From an uncultured Eubacteriales bacterium (GTDB lineage Bacteria > Bacillota > Clostridia > Oscillospirales > Oscillospiraceae), in contig UQZJ01000012.1 of NCBI GenBank assembly GCA_900545495.1, positions 17,765 to 81,764 on the forward strand: a stretch of 64,000 nt of DNA, written 5' to 3'. Of the stretch, positions 43,085 to 50,392 are shown piece after piece (within the stretch, counting starts at the first letter, position 1; each line of letters starts with the position of its first letter). The notes under the pieces are model-generated. The model was given only the letters and a program-made list of their open reading frames with translations, did no database searches and was not told where the DNA came from. The translations under genes and the position numbers were made by a program.

Positions 43085-43115
43085 CTAACGCTCTATCCAA
43101 CTGAGCTACGGGCGC
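43077..43115 (-). pseudogene. 5' half of the split tRNA-Arg(CCG) gene
   Basis: On the minus strand: acceptor 5' strand GCGCCCG, D arm, 5' anticodon stem TTAGA and anticodon loop CTCCGAC, then foreign sequence. It keeps the original promoter (43,149-43,177). Fused to the 21,676-21,720 half it gives a perfect tRNA with a five-pair anticodon stem. Confidence 0.9.
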
Positions 43116-43148
43116 ATATTTGGTTGTCGCTGTATGTTCAGCCTTAGC

Positions 43149-43177
43149 ATTATAACAGGTCTTGCCGAAGATGTAAA
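43149..43177 (-). promoter_or_regulatory. Promoter of the host tRNA-Arg, now upstream of the element tRNA
   Basis: Minus-strand TTTACA, a 17-bp spacer and TATAAT, 34 bases before the tRNA 5' end. No terminator is seen between the tRNA 5' half and the intact tRNA, so the transcript should run on into the latter. Confidence 0.8.
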
Positions 43178-43208
43178 GCCGTTTTCTAAAAACTTTTTTG
43201 CCGAAAGA

Positions 43209-43249
43209 TTGTTAAAAAAGTTGACAACTCGCCCGTCATGCGGTAAAAT
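43209..43249 (+). promoter_or_regulatory. rex promoter with Rex-box-like operator
   Basis: TTGACA (43221-43226), a 17-bp spacer and TAAAAT. The sequence TTGTTAA-N5-TTGACAA (43209-43227) overlaps the -35. It resembles the Rex operator TTGTTAA-N4-TTAACAA with one extra spacer base, which suggests autoregulation by the NADH/NAD+ ratio. Confidence 0.6.
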
Positions 43250-43305
43250 AACACCATTGTTTCAGGTGCCACGCACCGCATCTCATCCCAAAAGAAGGTT
43301 TTTAT

Positions 43306-43935
43306 ATGAAAAAGCAGAAGATCTCCGACGCCGTGATCCACCGACTCCCCCGCTACTACCGCTATCTGGACGACCTCTACAACAAGGGCGTCGTCCGCAT
43401 CTCCTCCAACTCGCTGGGCGCGAAGATGGACATCACGGCCTCCCAGATCCGTCAGGATCTCAGCTGCTTCGGCGAATTCGGCCAGCAGGGCTACGGCTAC
43501 AACGTGGCGGAGCTGCGCGCCGAGATCGGCCATATTTTAGGCATCGATAGCGGCCACAAGATCATCGTCGTCGGCGTAGGTCATCTGGGTCATGCGCTGC
43601 TCCAGAACTTCGACTTCGACAAGGTCGGCTTCCGCATCGACTCCGCCTTTGACGTCTCTCCCGCCCTCATCGGCACGGAGATCCGCAGTGTGGCCGTCCG
43701 CTCCATGGACGAGCTGGAGGAATATGTGGCCAACTACCACCCTGACGTGGCGGTGCTCACCGTGCCGCAGAGCGTGGCGCAGCCTCTGGCGGACCGGCTC
43801 ATCGGGCTGGGTGTCCGCGGCTTCTGGAACTTCACCAACGTGGAGCTTTCCACCGACGAGCCGGGCGTATTTTTCGAGGATATCCACTTTGTGGACACGC
43901 TGCTGACCCTGAGCTACCGCATTTCCCGCCAGTGA
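43306..43935 (+). CDS. rex: Redox-sensing transcriptional repressor Rex
   Basis: 209 residues, usual length. The N-terminal winged helix (AVIHRLPRYYRYLDDLYNKG and SQIRQDLSCFGEFGQQGYGY) is followed by a Rossmann NADH-binding domain (KIIVVGVGHLGHALL) and a C-terminal helix. Rex binds operators when NAD+ is high and leaves them when NADH rises, and so controls fermentation genes. Single-gene unit with its own promoter. Confidence 0.95.
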   Translation: MKKQKISDAVIHRLPRYYRYLDDLYNKGVVRISSNSLGAKMDITASQIRQDLSCFGEFGQQGYGYNVAELRAEIGHILGIDSGHKIIVVGVGHLGHALLQNFDFDKVGFRIDSAFDVSPALIGTEIRSVAVRSMDELEEYVANYHPDVAVLTVPQSVAQPLADRLIGLGVRGFWNFTNVELSTDEPGVFFEDIHFVDTLLTLSYRISRQ

Positions 43936-44012
43936 CGGCACACTTTCCTGTGACCGGCATACTATGAGAATGAGACCGGCAAGACGGTCAAATCTTCATA
44001 GGAGGTCACACT

Positions 44013-44156
44013 ATGTGTAATCAGAATTCCTGCTTTGGCGGCGGCAGCTGCTGCTGGATCATCATCGCCATCATCCTGCTGTTCCTGTTCTGCGGCAATG
44101 GCAACAGCTGCGGCTGCGGGAACACCAACAACAACGGCTGTGGCTGCGGCTGCTGA
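44013..44156 (+). CDS. Cys/Gly-rich membrane micropeptide (47 aa)
   Basis: 47 residues with ten Cys. After MCNQNSCFGGGSCC comes one hydrophobic helix (WIIIAIILLFLFC), then a tail of GNGNSCGCGNT and repeated GCGC. GGAGG lies 8 bases before the ATG and a terminator follows, so it is a real gene. Similar peptides in clostridia are annotated as chorion-class high-cysteine proteins. The layout also recalls YjcZ-type sporulation peptides. Function unknown; metal binding or a disulfide-rich surface layer is possible. Confidence 0.78.
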   Translation: MCNQNSCFGGGSCCWIIIAIILLFLFCGNGNSCGCGNTNNNGCGCGC

Positions 44157-44181
44157 CCACATCGGCGGCCGGTAAACGCCT

Positions 44182-44208
44182 CCCCCGCCCTACGGCGGGG
44201 GAATTTTT
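44182..44208 (+). terminator. Terminator after the Cys-rich micropeptide
   Basis: CCCCCGCC, CTAC loop, GGCGGGGG, then AATTTTTG. It lies between the micropeptide and the Nudix gene. Confidence 0.8.
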
Positions 44209-44228
44209 GCAGAAGGGACGTACAAGCT

Positions 44229-44831
44229 ATGGACATCTCCGCACTGTGCCGGGCCTACACCGGCCACATCCCCACCCTCATGGGCGCCAGAGGCGGCTCC
44301 GCCGTGCTGGTGCCGCTGGCGGAAACGGCGGACGGCCCCGCCCTGCTCTACGAGATCCGCTCCGCCGCGGTGCATCAGCCCGGCGAGGTGTGCTTCCCCG
44401 GCGGCAAAATAGAGCGCGGCGAGACGGTGGCGCAGTGCGCCCTGCGGGAGACGTGGGAGGAGCTGGCTATCCCGCCGGAGGCCGTGGAGGTCATCGGGGA
44501 GATGGACTTCCTCCACATCCGCTCCGGCTGTCTGCTCCGCCCGGTGCTGGGGCGAGTGGGCAGCGCCGCGCTGGATGCCATACGTCTGAACGAGGCGGAG
44601 GTGGCGGACACGTTTCTTGTCCCCCTGCAATGGCTGCGCGACCACCCACCGGCGGTCTACGCGCACCGCCAGCCGATGGACGTCCCCGACTTCCCCTACG
44701 GTGAGGTGGGCGTCTCCGCCGACTATCCGTGGCGCGCCTACTACATGGAGGTGCCGGTCTACCACGGACTGCCCCACCCCCTGTGGGGTCTGACCGCCCG
44801 CATCACGATGGACGTCGTCGCCCACCTGTAA
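44229..44831 (+). CDS. Nudix hydrolase, CoA pyrophosphatase type
   Basis: 200 residues. The Nudix box is GGKIERGETVAQCALRETWEEL and just before it lies VHQPGEVCFPGG, the NuCoA pattern (UPF0035) that marks CoA diphosphatases such as NudL/YeaB. It would split CoA or acyl-CoA into 3',5'-ADP and phosphopantetheine. It is alone between two terminators. Confidence 0.85.
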   Translation: MDISALCRAYTGHIPTLMGARGGSAVLVPLAETADGPALLYEIRSAAVHQPGEVCFPGGKIERGETVAQCALRETWEELAIPPEAVEVIGEMDFLHIRSGCLLRPVLGRVGSAALDAIRLNEAEVADTFLVPLQWLRDHPPAVYAHRQPMDVPDFPYGEVGVSADYPWRAYYMEVPVYHGLPHPLWGLTARITMDVVAHL

Positions 44832-44838
44832 ACGCACA

Positions 44839-44862
44839 GCCCCCATCCTCCGGGATGGGGGC
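44839..44862. terminator. Terminator between Nudix and Na/Pi transporter genes
   Basis: GCCCCCATCC, TCCG loop, GGATGGGGGC, then CGTTTTTA. Converging genes; its main action is on the plus strand. Confidence 0.8.
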
Positions 44863-44867
44863 CGTTT

Positions 44868-46634
44868 TTATGCCTGTTCCGGCGGAGGCAGGCGGTATAC
44901 CTCTGCGCAGGCGTCAAGCCGCTGGCGGTATGTCCCGTCGCTGTGACGCACACTGCACAGCGTCTCGTGGAGGTTCAGGTCGTGTTGGGCGGCGTCAATG
45001 ACGCAGCCCGCGATATTGGAGCAGTGGTCGGAGGTGCGCTCCAGATCCGTCAGCAGATCGCACCACACGAAGCCCGTCTCGATGCTGCACTGCCCCTGCT
45101 GCAGCCGGAGGATGTGCCGCGTCCGCATCTGCTCCTTCAGGTCGTCGATGACCTGCTCCAGCGGCTCCACCTGTCCGGCGGCGTCCATGTCCTTCTCCCG
45201 GAAGGCCCGCAGCGCCAGCGCCAGGATGTCCCGCACCGCCTTGGACAGCACGTCCAGCTCGCGCTGCGCCGTCTTGCTGAAGGTCAGTCCCTTTGTCCGC
45301 AGCTCCTCCGCCGACTCCAGCACGTTGACGGCGTGGTCGGAGATGCGCTCAAAGTCGCCGATGGTCTTGAGCAGTTCCGTGGCCTCCTCGCTCTCCGCCG
45401 CGCCCATCTGCTGGGTGCTCAGCCGCACCAGATAGGTACCCAGTGCGTCCTCGTACCGGTCGCATCGCTTTTCATCCCGCCGGATGCCCTCCGCCAGCTC
45501 CGGCGTGTAGGCGGAAAAGGCGTCCAGTCCGCGGTTCAGCGCCTCCGCCGCGCAGGCGGCCATCTCCTCCGCCACGGCGCGGCATTGCTGCAAAGCCAGC
45601 GGCGGCGTGGCCAGCAGGCGCTCGTCCAGCTCCACCGGCTGCTCCGCCATCTCCCGCGGGCCGTCCGGCACAAGGCGCACCGCCAGCTTTTCCAGCAGGC
45701 CGCCGCAGGGCAGCAGAATCGCCGTGCAGATCACGTTGAAGCAGGAGTGGGCCACGGCGATGCCGTACATGGTGGCGGGCGCTTGGAGGAGCGCAGGGGC
45801 AAAGACCGCCTTGACGATGCAGAACGCCGTCAGCAGCACCACCACGCCGATGACGTTGAACATCAGATGCACCACAGCGGCGCGCTTGGCGTTCTTATTC
45901 GTCCCCACGGAGGACAGCAGCGCGGTGACGCAGGTGCCGATATTCTGCCCCATGATGATGGGGATGGCGGCGGCATAGCTGACCTGCCCCGTGACCGCCA
46001 GCGCCTGCAAAATACCCACGGAGGCGGAGCTGGACTGGATGATGCCCGTCAGCACCGCGCCCGCCAGCACGCCCAGCACCGGGTTCTTAAAGGCGACGAA
46101 CAGCTGGGCGAAGGCGGGAACATCCTTCAGCCCCGCCACCGCGCCGCTCATGGTGTCCATGCCGAACATCAGCGTGGCGAAGCCCAGCAGGATCACGCCG
46201 GTATCCTTTCTCTTGCCGCTCTTGCAGGACATATAGAGAATGATGCCCACCAGCGCCAGCACCGGCGTAAAGGAGGTGGGCTTGAGCAGATCGATCCACA
46301 CATTGCCGCTGCTGATGCCCGCCAGACTCAGCAGCCACGCCGTCACGGTGGTGCCCACGTTGGCGCCCATGATAACGTTGATGGCCTGCCGCAGCGTCAT
46401 CAGGCCGGAGTTGACGAAGCCCACTACCATCACGGTGGTGGCCGACGAGCTTTGGATCACGGCGGTAATGGCCATACCCGTCAGAAAGCCGGTCATGACC
46501 CGGCCGGTCATTTTGTCCAGCAGCGTCCGCAGCCGCCCGCCGGCCCGGCGCTCCAGCGCCTGCCCCATCAGATCCATGCCGAACAGGAACAGGCAGAGTC
46601 CGCCGATCATCGTCAGCACATCGAAAATACTCAT
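44868..46634 (-). CDS. Na+/phosphate cotransporter with PhoU-like domain
   Basis: 588 residues. The N-terminal 330 residues hold two inverted Na/Pi (NptA/YjbB) repeats with QSSSATTVMVVGFVNSGLM and QSSSASVGILQAL. The C-terminal 200 residues are PhoU-like helices (FERISDHAVNVLESAEEL and DLERTSDHCSNIAG). It probably exports or balances phosphate in exchange with Na+. The start at 46634 has AAGGAGAG upstream; the longer frame has no ribosome site. Confidence 0.9.
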   Translation of the reverse strand: MSIFDVLTMIGGLCLFLFGMDLMGQALERRAGGRLRTLLDKMTGRVMTGFLTGMAITAVIQSSSATTVMVVGFVNSGLMTLRQAINVIMGANVGTTVTAWLLSLAGISSGNVWIDLLKPTSFTPVLALVGIILYMSCKSGKRKDTGVILLGFATLMFGMDTMSGAVAGLKDVPAFAQLFVAFKNPVLGVLAGAVLTGIIQSSSASVGILQALAVTGQVSYAAAIPIIMGQNIGTCVTALLSSVGTNKNAKRAAVVHLMFNVIGVVVLLTAFCIVKAVFAPALLQAPATMYGIAVAHSCFNVICTAILLPCGGLLEKLAVRLVPDGPREMAEQPVELDERLLATPPLALQQCRAVAEEMAACAAEALNRGLDAFSAYTPELAEGIRRDEKRCDRYEDALGTYLVRLSTQQMGAAESEEATELLKTIGDFERISDHAVNVLESAEELRTKGLTFSKTAQRELDVLSKAVRDILALALRAFREKDMDAAGQVEPLEQVIDDLKEQMRTRHILRLQQGQCSIETGFVWCDLLTDLERTSDHCSNIAGCVIDAAQHDLNLHETLCSVRHSDGTYRQRLDACAEVYRLPPPEQA

Positions 46635-46746
46635 ATCACGCTCTCCTTGTTTTACACATTTCTGACCATCCGCAGGATAACACGCCAATGTCAAATCCAC
46701 GGTAAGCATCTTGTAAAATCTGTGTAAAATCTCGGTGCATGAGAAA

Positions 46747-46772
46747 GGAGGGCGCGCCGATACGCACCCTCC
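46747..46772 (-). terminator. Terminator of mntP
   Basis: Minus-strand GGAGGGTGCG, short loop, CGCGCCCTCC, then TTTCTC. It lies 16 bases after the mntP stop. Confidence 0.65.
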
Positions 46773-46787
46773 CGCAATATACATCTT

Positions 46788-47363
46788 TTACAGCACGCCG
46801 AAATGCTCCAGCAGGATCTTCAGGCCGATGAGCACCAGAATAGCGCCGCCCACGAACTCCGCCCGGTTTTTATACTTGGCGCCGAAAATATGGCCCACAA
46901 ACACGCCGCCCACCGAGATAGCGAAGGTGGTGCAGCCGATGAGGGCCGCCGCAGCGCCAATGGAGATGGACAGCTTTACCATGGAGAAGCTGACGCCCAC
47001 CGCCAGCGCGTCGATGCTGGTGGCGACGGCCAGCATGAGAAGCTCCCGGTGCCGCAGCTCCCCCGGCTCCGGCTTCCCGTCCTCCTCGTTTTTGGACAGG
47101 CTCTCCCGGATCATGCTGCCGCCGATCCACACCAGCAGCACAAAGGCGATCCACGGCGCCAGCTTCGTCACATAGCCGGCGAACTGGGAGCCCAGCAGCC
47201 AGCCCGCCAGCGGCATCAGCGCCTGAAACACGCCGAAATACGCCCCGATGAGCAGGGTCTGTTTTTTGTTGATCTGCGGCATGGCCAGTCCCTTGCAGAT
47301 GGCCACCGCGAAGGCGTCCATGCTCAGGCCGATGGCCACCAGAAATATCTCCAGAAGCGTCAT
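46788..47363 (-). CDS. mntP: Manganese efflux pump MntP
   Basis: 191 residues, six helices. Two repeats carry the MntP signatures LSMDAFAVAICKGLA and TSIDALAVGVSFSM, with the Asp residues that bind Mn2+. It exports Mn2+ across the cytoplasmic membrane. It may be co-transcribed with sfsA, 13 bases upstream. No yybP-ykoY riboswitch is visible in the short leader. Confidence 0.9.
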   Translation of the reverse strand: MTLLEIFLVAIGLSMDAFAVAICKGLAMPQINKKQTLLIGAYFGVFQALMPLAGWLLGSQFAGYVTKLAPWIAFVLLVWIGGSMIRESLSKNEEDGKPEPGELRHRELLMLAVATSIDALAVGVSFSMVKLSISIGAAAALIGCTTFAISVGGVFVGHIFGAKYKNRAEFVGGAILVLIGLKILLEHFGVL

Positions 47364-47376
47364 ACCCGCTCTCTCC

Positions 47377-48054
47377 TCACAGGATCACCGGCACAGGCCG
47401 GTGGATGGTCATGCTGTCCGGCGTCACGCGGCAGCTGTACGCCGCCACCTGCACCCCCGCGGCAGCCGCCTGCCGCAGCGCCGCGCCGAAGGCCGGGTGG
47501 GTCTCGTCGTTGGGAGCAAAATCCGTCACGTCCTCCATCTGGACGACGAAGAACGCCGTGGCGCGGTGTCCCAGCTCCACCGCCCGCATCAGCTCGTGCA
47601 GGTGCCTGACGCCCCGCTCCGTGGGCGCGTCGGGAAAGCGGGCGTGGCCGCCGTCCTCCAGCGTCACGCCCTTGACCTCCACCAGATGCAGTCCCTCCCG
47701 CCCCGCCAGGCAGAAGTCCAGCCGGGACTGGCCGAACACGAACTCCGGCTTTACCGTCTCCGCCGCCGGGTCGAAGGTCCGCGCCCACTCCGCGAAGGCG
47801 CGGTTGGGCGCCTGCGCGTCCATATTGATGAGCCTGCCGCCCTTCTCCACCGCGATCAGGTCATACGCCGTTTTCCGGTGGGGGTTGGCCGCCCGCTCCA
47901 GATACACCACGGCCTCCGGCGTCAGCAGCTCCCGGCATCGCCCCGTGTTCTTCACATGGCACACCACCGTCTCGCCGCTCTCCAGCGCCGCGTGGGCGAT
48001 AAAGCGGTTGGGCCGCGCCAGAAACCGCGCCCGCACCACCTGTCCGTACTGCAC
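47377..48054 (-). CDS. sfsA: SfsA-family DNA-binding protein/nuclease
   Basis: 225 residues from a GTG at 48054 (VQYGQVVRARFLARPNRFIA), the usual SfsA N-terminus; AAGGGGG lies upstream. Conserved VCHVKNTGRCRELL and DFCLAGREGLHLVEVKG are present, the latter part of a PDDEXK-like nuclease core. In E. coli it was described as a sugar-fermentation stimulator; the bacterial role remains unclear. A longer in-frame ATG at 48141 would add residues not seen in the family. Confidence 0.88.
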   Translation of the reverse strand: MQYGQVVRARFLARPNRFIAHAALESGETVVCHVKNTGRCRELLTPEAVVYLERAANPHRKTAYDLIAVEKGGRLINMDAQAPNRAFAEWARTFDPAAETVKPEFVFGQSRLDFCLAGREGLHLVEVKGVTLEDGGHARFPDAPTERGVRHLHELMRAVELGHRATAFFVVQMEDVTDFAPNDETHPAFGAALRQAAAAGVQVAAYSCRVTPDSMTIHRPVPVIL

Positions 48055-48187
48055 TTCGCATCCCGCCCCCTTTTGATATAGACCTGCATCATACCACAAA
48101 CGCGGCGGTTTGGAAAGCGATATTCTGCCGTTTCTGTCCATATAGGCCGCGCTTTGAAAAAAATTGCCGTGATACGCAAAAAAAGTC

Positions 48188-48216
48188 TTGCAAAACGGAA
48201 AATCATCGTCTATAAT
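48188..48216 (+). promoter_or_regulatory. Promoter of the tRNA-Lys/tRNA-Glu operon
   Basis: TTGCAA, a 17-bp spacer and TATAAT, 20 bases before the tRNA-Lys 5' end. Confidence 0.8.
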
Positions 48217-48235
48217 AACGATGCTAAATCGTTAT

Positions 48236-48311
48236 GCACCTTTAGCTCAGTTGGTAGAGCACCTGACTCTTAATCAGGGTGTCCAGGGTTCGAGTCCCTG
48301 AAGGTGTACCA
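48236..48311 (+). tRNA. tRNA-Lys(CTT)
   Basis: Cloverleaf with acceptor GCACCTT/AAGGTGT, D arm, anticodon stem CCTGA/TCAGG and loop CTCTTAA (anticodon CTT, reading AAG), T loop TTCGAGT, discriminator A and encoded CCA. Confidence 0.95.
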
Positions 48312-48351
48312 TGATTTCAACAGCTTCGGCTGATGAAATAGAAGAAAATGC

Positions 48352-48426
48352 GGCCCGTTGGTCAAGTGGTTAAGACAGAGGCCTCTCACGCCTTTAACAT
48401 CGGTTCGAATCCGGTACGGGTCACCA
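48352..48426 (+). tRNA. tRNA-Glu(CTC)
   Basis: Acceptor GGCCCGT/ACGGGTC, anticodon stem GAGGC/GCCTT and loop CTCTCAC (anticodon CTC, reading GAG), T loop TTCGAAT, discriminator A and encoded CCA. It lies 40 bases after tRNA-Lys. Confidence 0.93.
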
Positions 48427-48428
48427 CA

Positions 48429-48464
48429 AAATGAAAGGACACACGAAGTGTGTCCTTTCATTTT
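48429..48464 (+). terminator. Terminator of the tRNA operon
   Basis: A perfect 16-bp stem (AAATGAAAGGACACAC with complement, GAA loop) ending in ATTTT, just after the tRNA-Glu CCA. Confidence 0.88.
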
Positions 48465-48530
48465 GCGATGTTATACGTTCCATTTTATGCCTGCCGCGAG
48501 GCAGGCCATTACTGCATACAGGAGCATTTT

Positions 48531-49868
48531 ATGGCTAAAAACATCCGCTTATCCGACCACTTCTCCTATTCCAAGCTGCTGCGCTTCACGCTGCCGTCCA
48601 TCGTCATGATGGTGTTCACCTCCATCTACGGCGTGGTGGACGGTCTGTTCGTGTCCAACTTCGTGGGCAAGACCGCCTTCGCCTCGGTGAACCTGGTGAT
48701 GCCCTTCGTTATGATTCTGGGCGGTATGGGCTTCATGATCGGCACAGGCGGCACGGCGCTTGTCTCCAAAATACTGGGCGAGGGCGACCCGGACACCGCC
48801 AACAGGACGTTCTCCATGATGGTGCTGTTCACGCTGGCGCTGGGCATCGTCCTGTCCGCCGGCGGCATTATCTTCATGCGCCCCGTCTCCCGCTTTTTGG
48901 GCGCCACCGACGCCATGATGGACGACTGCGTGCTGTACGGCCGCATCATTACCGGCTTTACGTTTGCCTTCATGCTGCAAAACGTGTTCCAGAGCTTTTT
49001 CATTGCGGCGGAAAAGCCCAAGCTGGGCCTGAAGGTCACGGTGGCGGCGGGCCTGACCAACATGGTGCTGGACGCCCTGTTCATCGCCGTGTTCAAATGG
49101 GGCGTAGCCGGCGCGGCCATTGCCACCGGCCTGAGCCAGTGCGTGGGCGGCGTGCTGCCGCTGGTGTACTTCCTGCGCCCCAACAGCAGCCTGCTGCGCC
49201 TGTCCCCCACCCGGCTGCGCCTCCGGCCCATCCTGGCCGCCTGCGGCAACGGTTCATCCGAGCTGATGAGCAATATCTCCTCGTCGCTGGTGAGCATGCT
49301 CTACAACTTCCAGCTGATGCAGCTGGCCGGCGAGGACGGCGTCTCCGCCTACGGTGTGCTGATGTACGTCCAGTTCATTTTCATCTCCATCTACATCGGC
49401 TATTCCATCGGCTGCGCGCCGGTGGTCAGCTACCACTTCGGCGCACAGAACCACGGGGAGCTGAAGAACCTGCTGGGCAAAAGTGTCCTGCTGATGGGCG
49501 GCACCGGCGTGGCGCTGACGGCGCTGGCCATGGCGCTGGCCGACCCTCTTTCCCGCCTGTTCGTGGGCTACGACGCCGGCCTGTTCGCCCTGACCAGCCA
49601 CGCCTTCCGCCTGTTCGCGTGGTCGTTCCTGCTAGCGGGCTTCAATATCTACACCTCCGGCTTCTTCACCGCTCTGAACAACGGCGGCGTGTCCGCCGCC
49701 ATCTCTTTCCTGCGGACGCTGGTGTTCCAGTCCGCCTCGGTGCTGATCCTGCCCATCTTCTTCGATGTGGACGGCATCTGGTGGGCCATCACCGTAGCGG
49801 AGGTGTTCGCGTTCCTCATCTCCGTGCTGTTCCTGCTGGCCAAGCGCGGCAAATATCATTATATGTAA
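48531..49868 (+). CDS. MATE-family multidrug/Na+ efflux transporter
   Basis: 445 residues, twelve helices in two similar halves. Family motifs include IYGVVDGLFVSNFVGKTAFA and GGTGVALTALAMALADPL. It expels organic cations using Na+ or H+. The start at 48531 has AGGAGC upstream. A small hairpin (GCCTGCCGCGAGGCAGGC, 48,489-48,506) in the leader may be a weak attenuator or a processing signal. Confidence 0.9.
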   Translation: MAKNIRLSDHFSYSKLLRFTLPSIVMMVFTSIYGVVDGLFVSNFVGKTAFASVNLVMPFVMILGGMGFMIGTGGTALVSKILGEGDPDTANRTFSMMVLFTLALGIVLSAGGIIFMRPVSRFLGATDAMMDDCVLYGRIITGFTFAFMLQNVFQSFFIAAEKPKLGLKVTVAAGLTNMVLDALFIAVFKWGVAGAAIATGLSQCVGGVLPLVYFLRPNSSLLRLSPTRLRLRPILAACGNGSSELMSNISSSLVSMLYNFQLMQLAGEDGVSAYGVLMYVQFIFISIYIGYSIGCAPVVSYHFGAQNHGELKNLLGKSVLLMGGTGVALTALAMALADPLSRLFVGYDAGLFALTSHAFRLFAWSFLLAGFNIYTSGFFTALNNGGVSAAISFLRTLVFQSASVLILPIFFDVDGIWWAITVAEVFAFLISVLFLLAKRGKYHYM

Positions 49869-49927
49869 GGGTTGCGTCTTCATCAGCATAGTGATATACT
49901 ATGCATATATCGAATGGAGGTCTTATC

Positions 49928-50350
49928 ATGCTGGTTTCCACCAGAGGGCGCTACGCCCTGCGGGTCATGCTGGAGCTGGCCCAGCGTCCGGCGGACAGCT
50001 TTACGCCGCTGCCGGTCATTGCGGAGGCGCAGTCCGTATCGGAAAAATATCTGGAGAGCATCGTGGTGCTGCTGTCCCGTGCGGGGCTGGTGGACGGCGT
50101 TCGAGGCAAGGGCGGCGGCTATCGTCTGACCCGCGCCCCCGACCAGTACGCCGTGGGCGAGATCCTGCGGCTGACGGAGGGCTCTCTGGCGCCTGTGGCC
50201 TGTCTGGAGGGGGAGGAGAATACCTGTCCCCGTGCCGGTCACTGTCACACCCTGCCCATGTGGGAAAAGCTGGATACCATTATCAACGACTATCTGGACA
50301 GCGTATCGCTGGCCGATCTCCTGCGGGAGACGAACGGCAGCTGCCTGTAA
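49928..50350 (+). CDS. Rrf2-family regulator, IscR-like with cluster-binding Cys
   Basis: 140 residues. The N-terminal winged helix (STRGRYALRVMLELAQRP and SVSEKYLESIVVLLSRAGLV) and the wing GVRGKGGGYRL are typical. Three Cys in CLEGEENTCPRAGHC are spaced C-x7-C-x5-C, as in Fe-S-binding Rrf2 proteins (IscR/CymR relatives). It probably senses Fe-S or cysteine status. GGAGG precedes the ATG. The isc/suf genes are not in this window. Confidence 0.88.
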   Translation: MLVSTRGRYALRVMLELAQRPADSFTPLPVIAEAQSVSEKYLESIVVLLSRAGLVDGVRGKGGGYRLTRAPDQYAVGEILRLTEGSLAPVACLEGEENTCPRAGHCHTLPMWEKLDTIINDYLDSVSLADLLRETNGSCL

Positions 50351-50354
50351 ACGC

Positions 50355-50390
50355 AAAAATACCCGCCGCGTCTGCGGCGGGTATTTTTTT
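50355..50390. terminator. Bidirectional terminator
   Basis: AAAAATACCCGCCGC, GTCT loop and complement, with T-runs on both strands, 5 bases after the Rrf2 stop. Shared with the converging SpoIID-like gene. Confidence 0.88.
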
Positions 50391-50392
50391 GC

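Noticed and set aside
43077..43115. A second functional tRNA-Arg just right of the intact one
   Set aside because: Only the 5' half is tRNA-like. The following bases cannot form the 3' anticodon stem, T arm or acceptor; the true partner is at 21,676.
44182..44208. A riboswitch before the Nudix gene
   Set aside because: A simple GC hairpin with a T-run, which is the terminator of the micropeptide gene. No conserved aptamer pattern seen.
44943..46727. A 594-codon frame opposite the Na/Pi transporter
   Set aside because: Same antisense artefact; the minus strand has conserved QSSSAT repeats and PhoU motifs.
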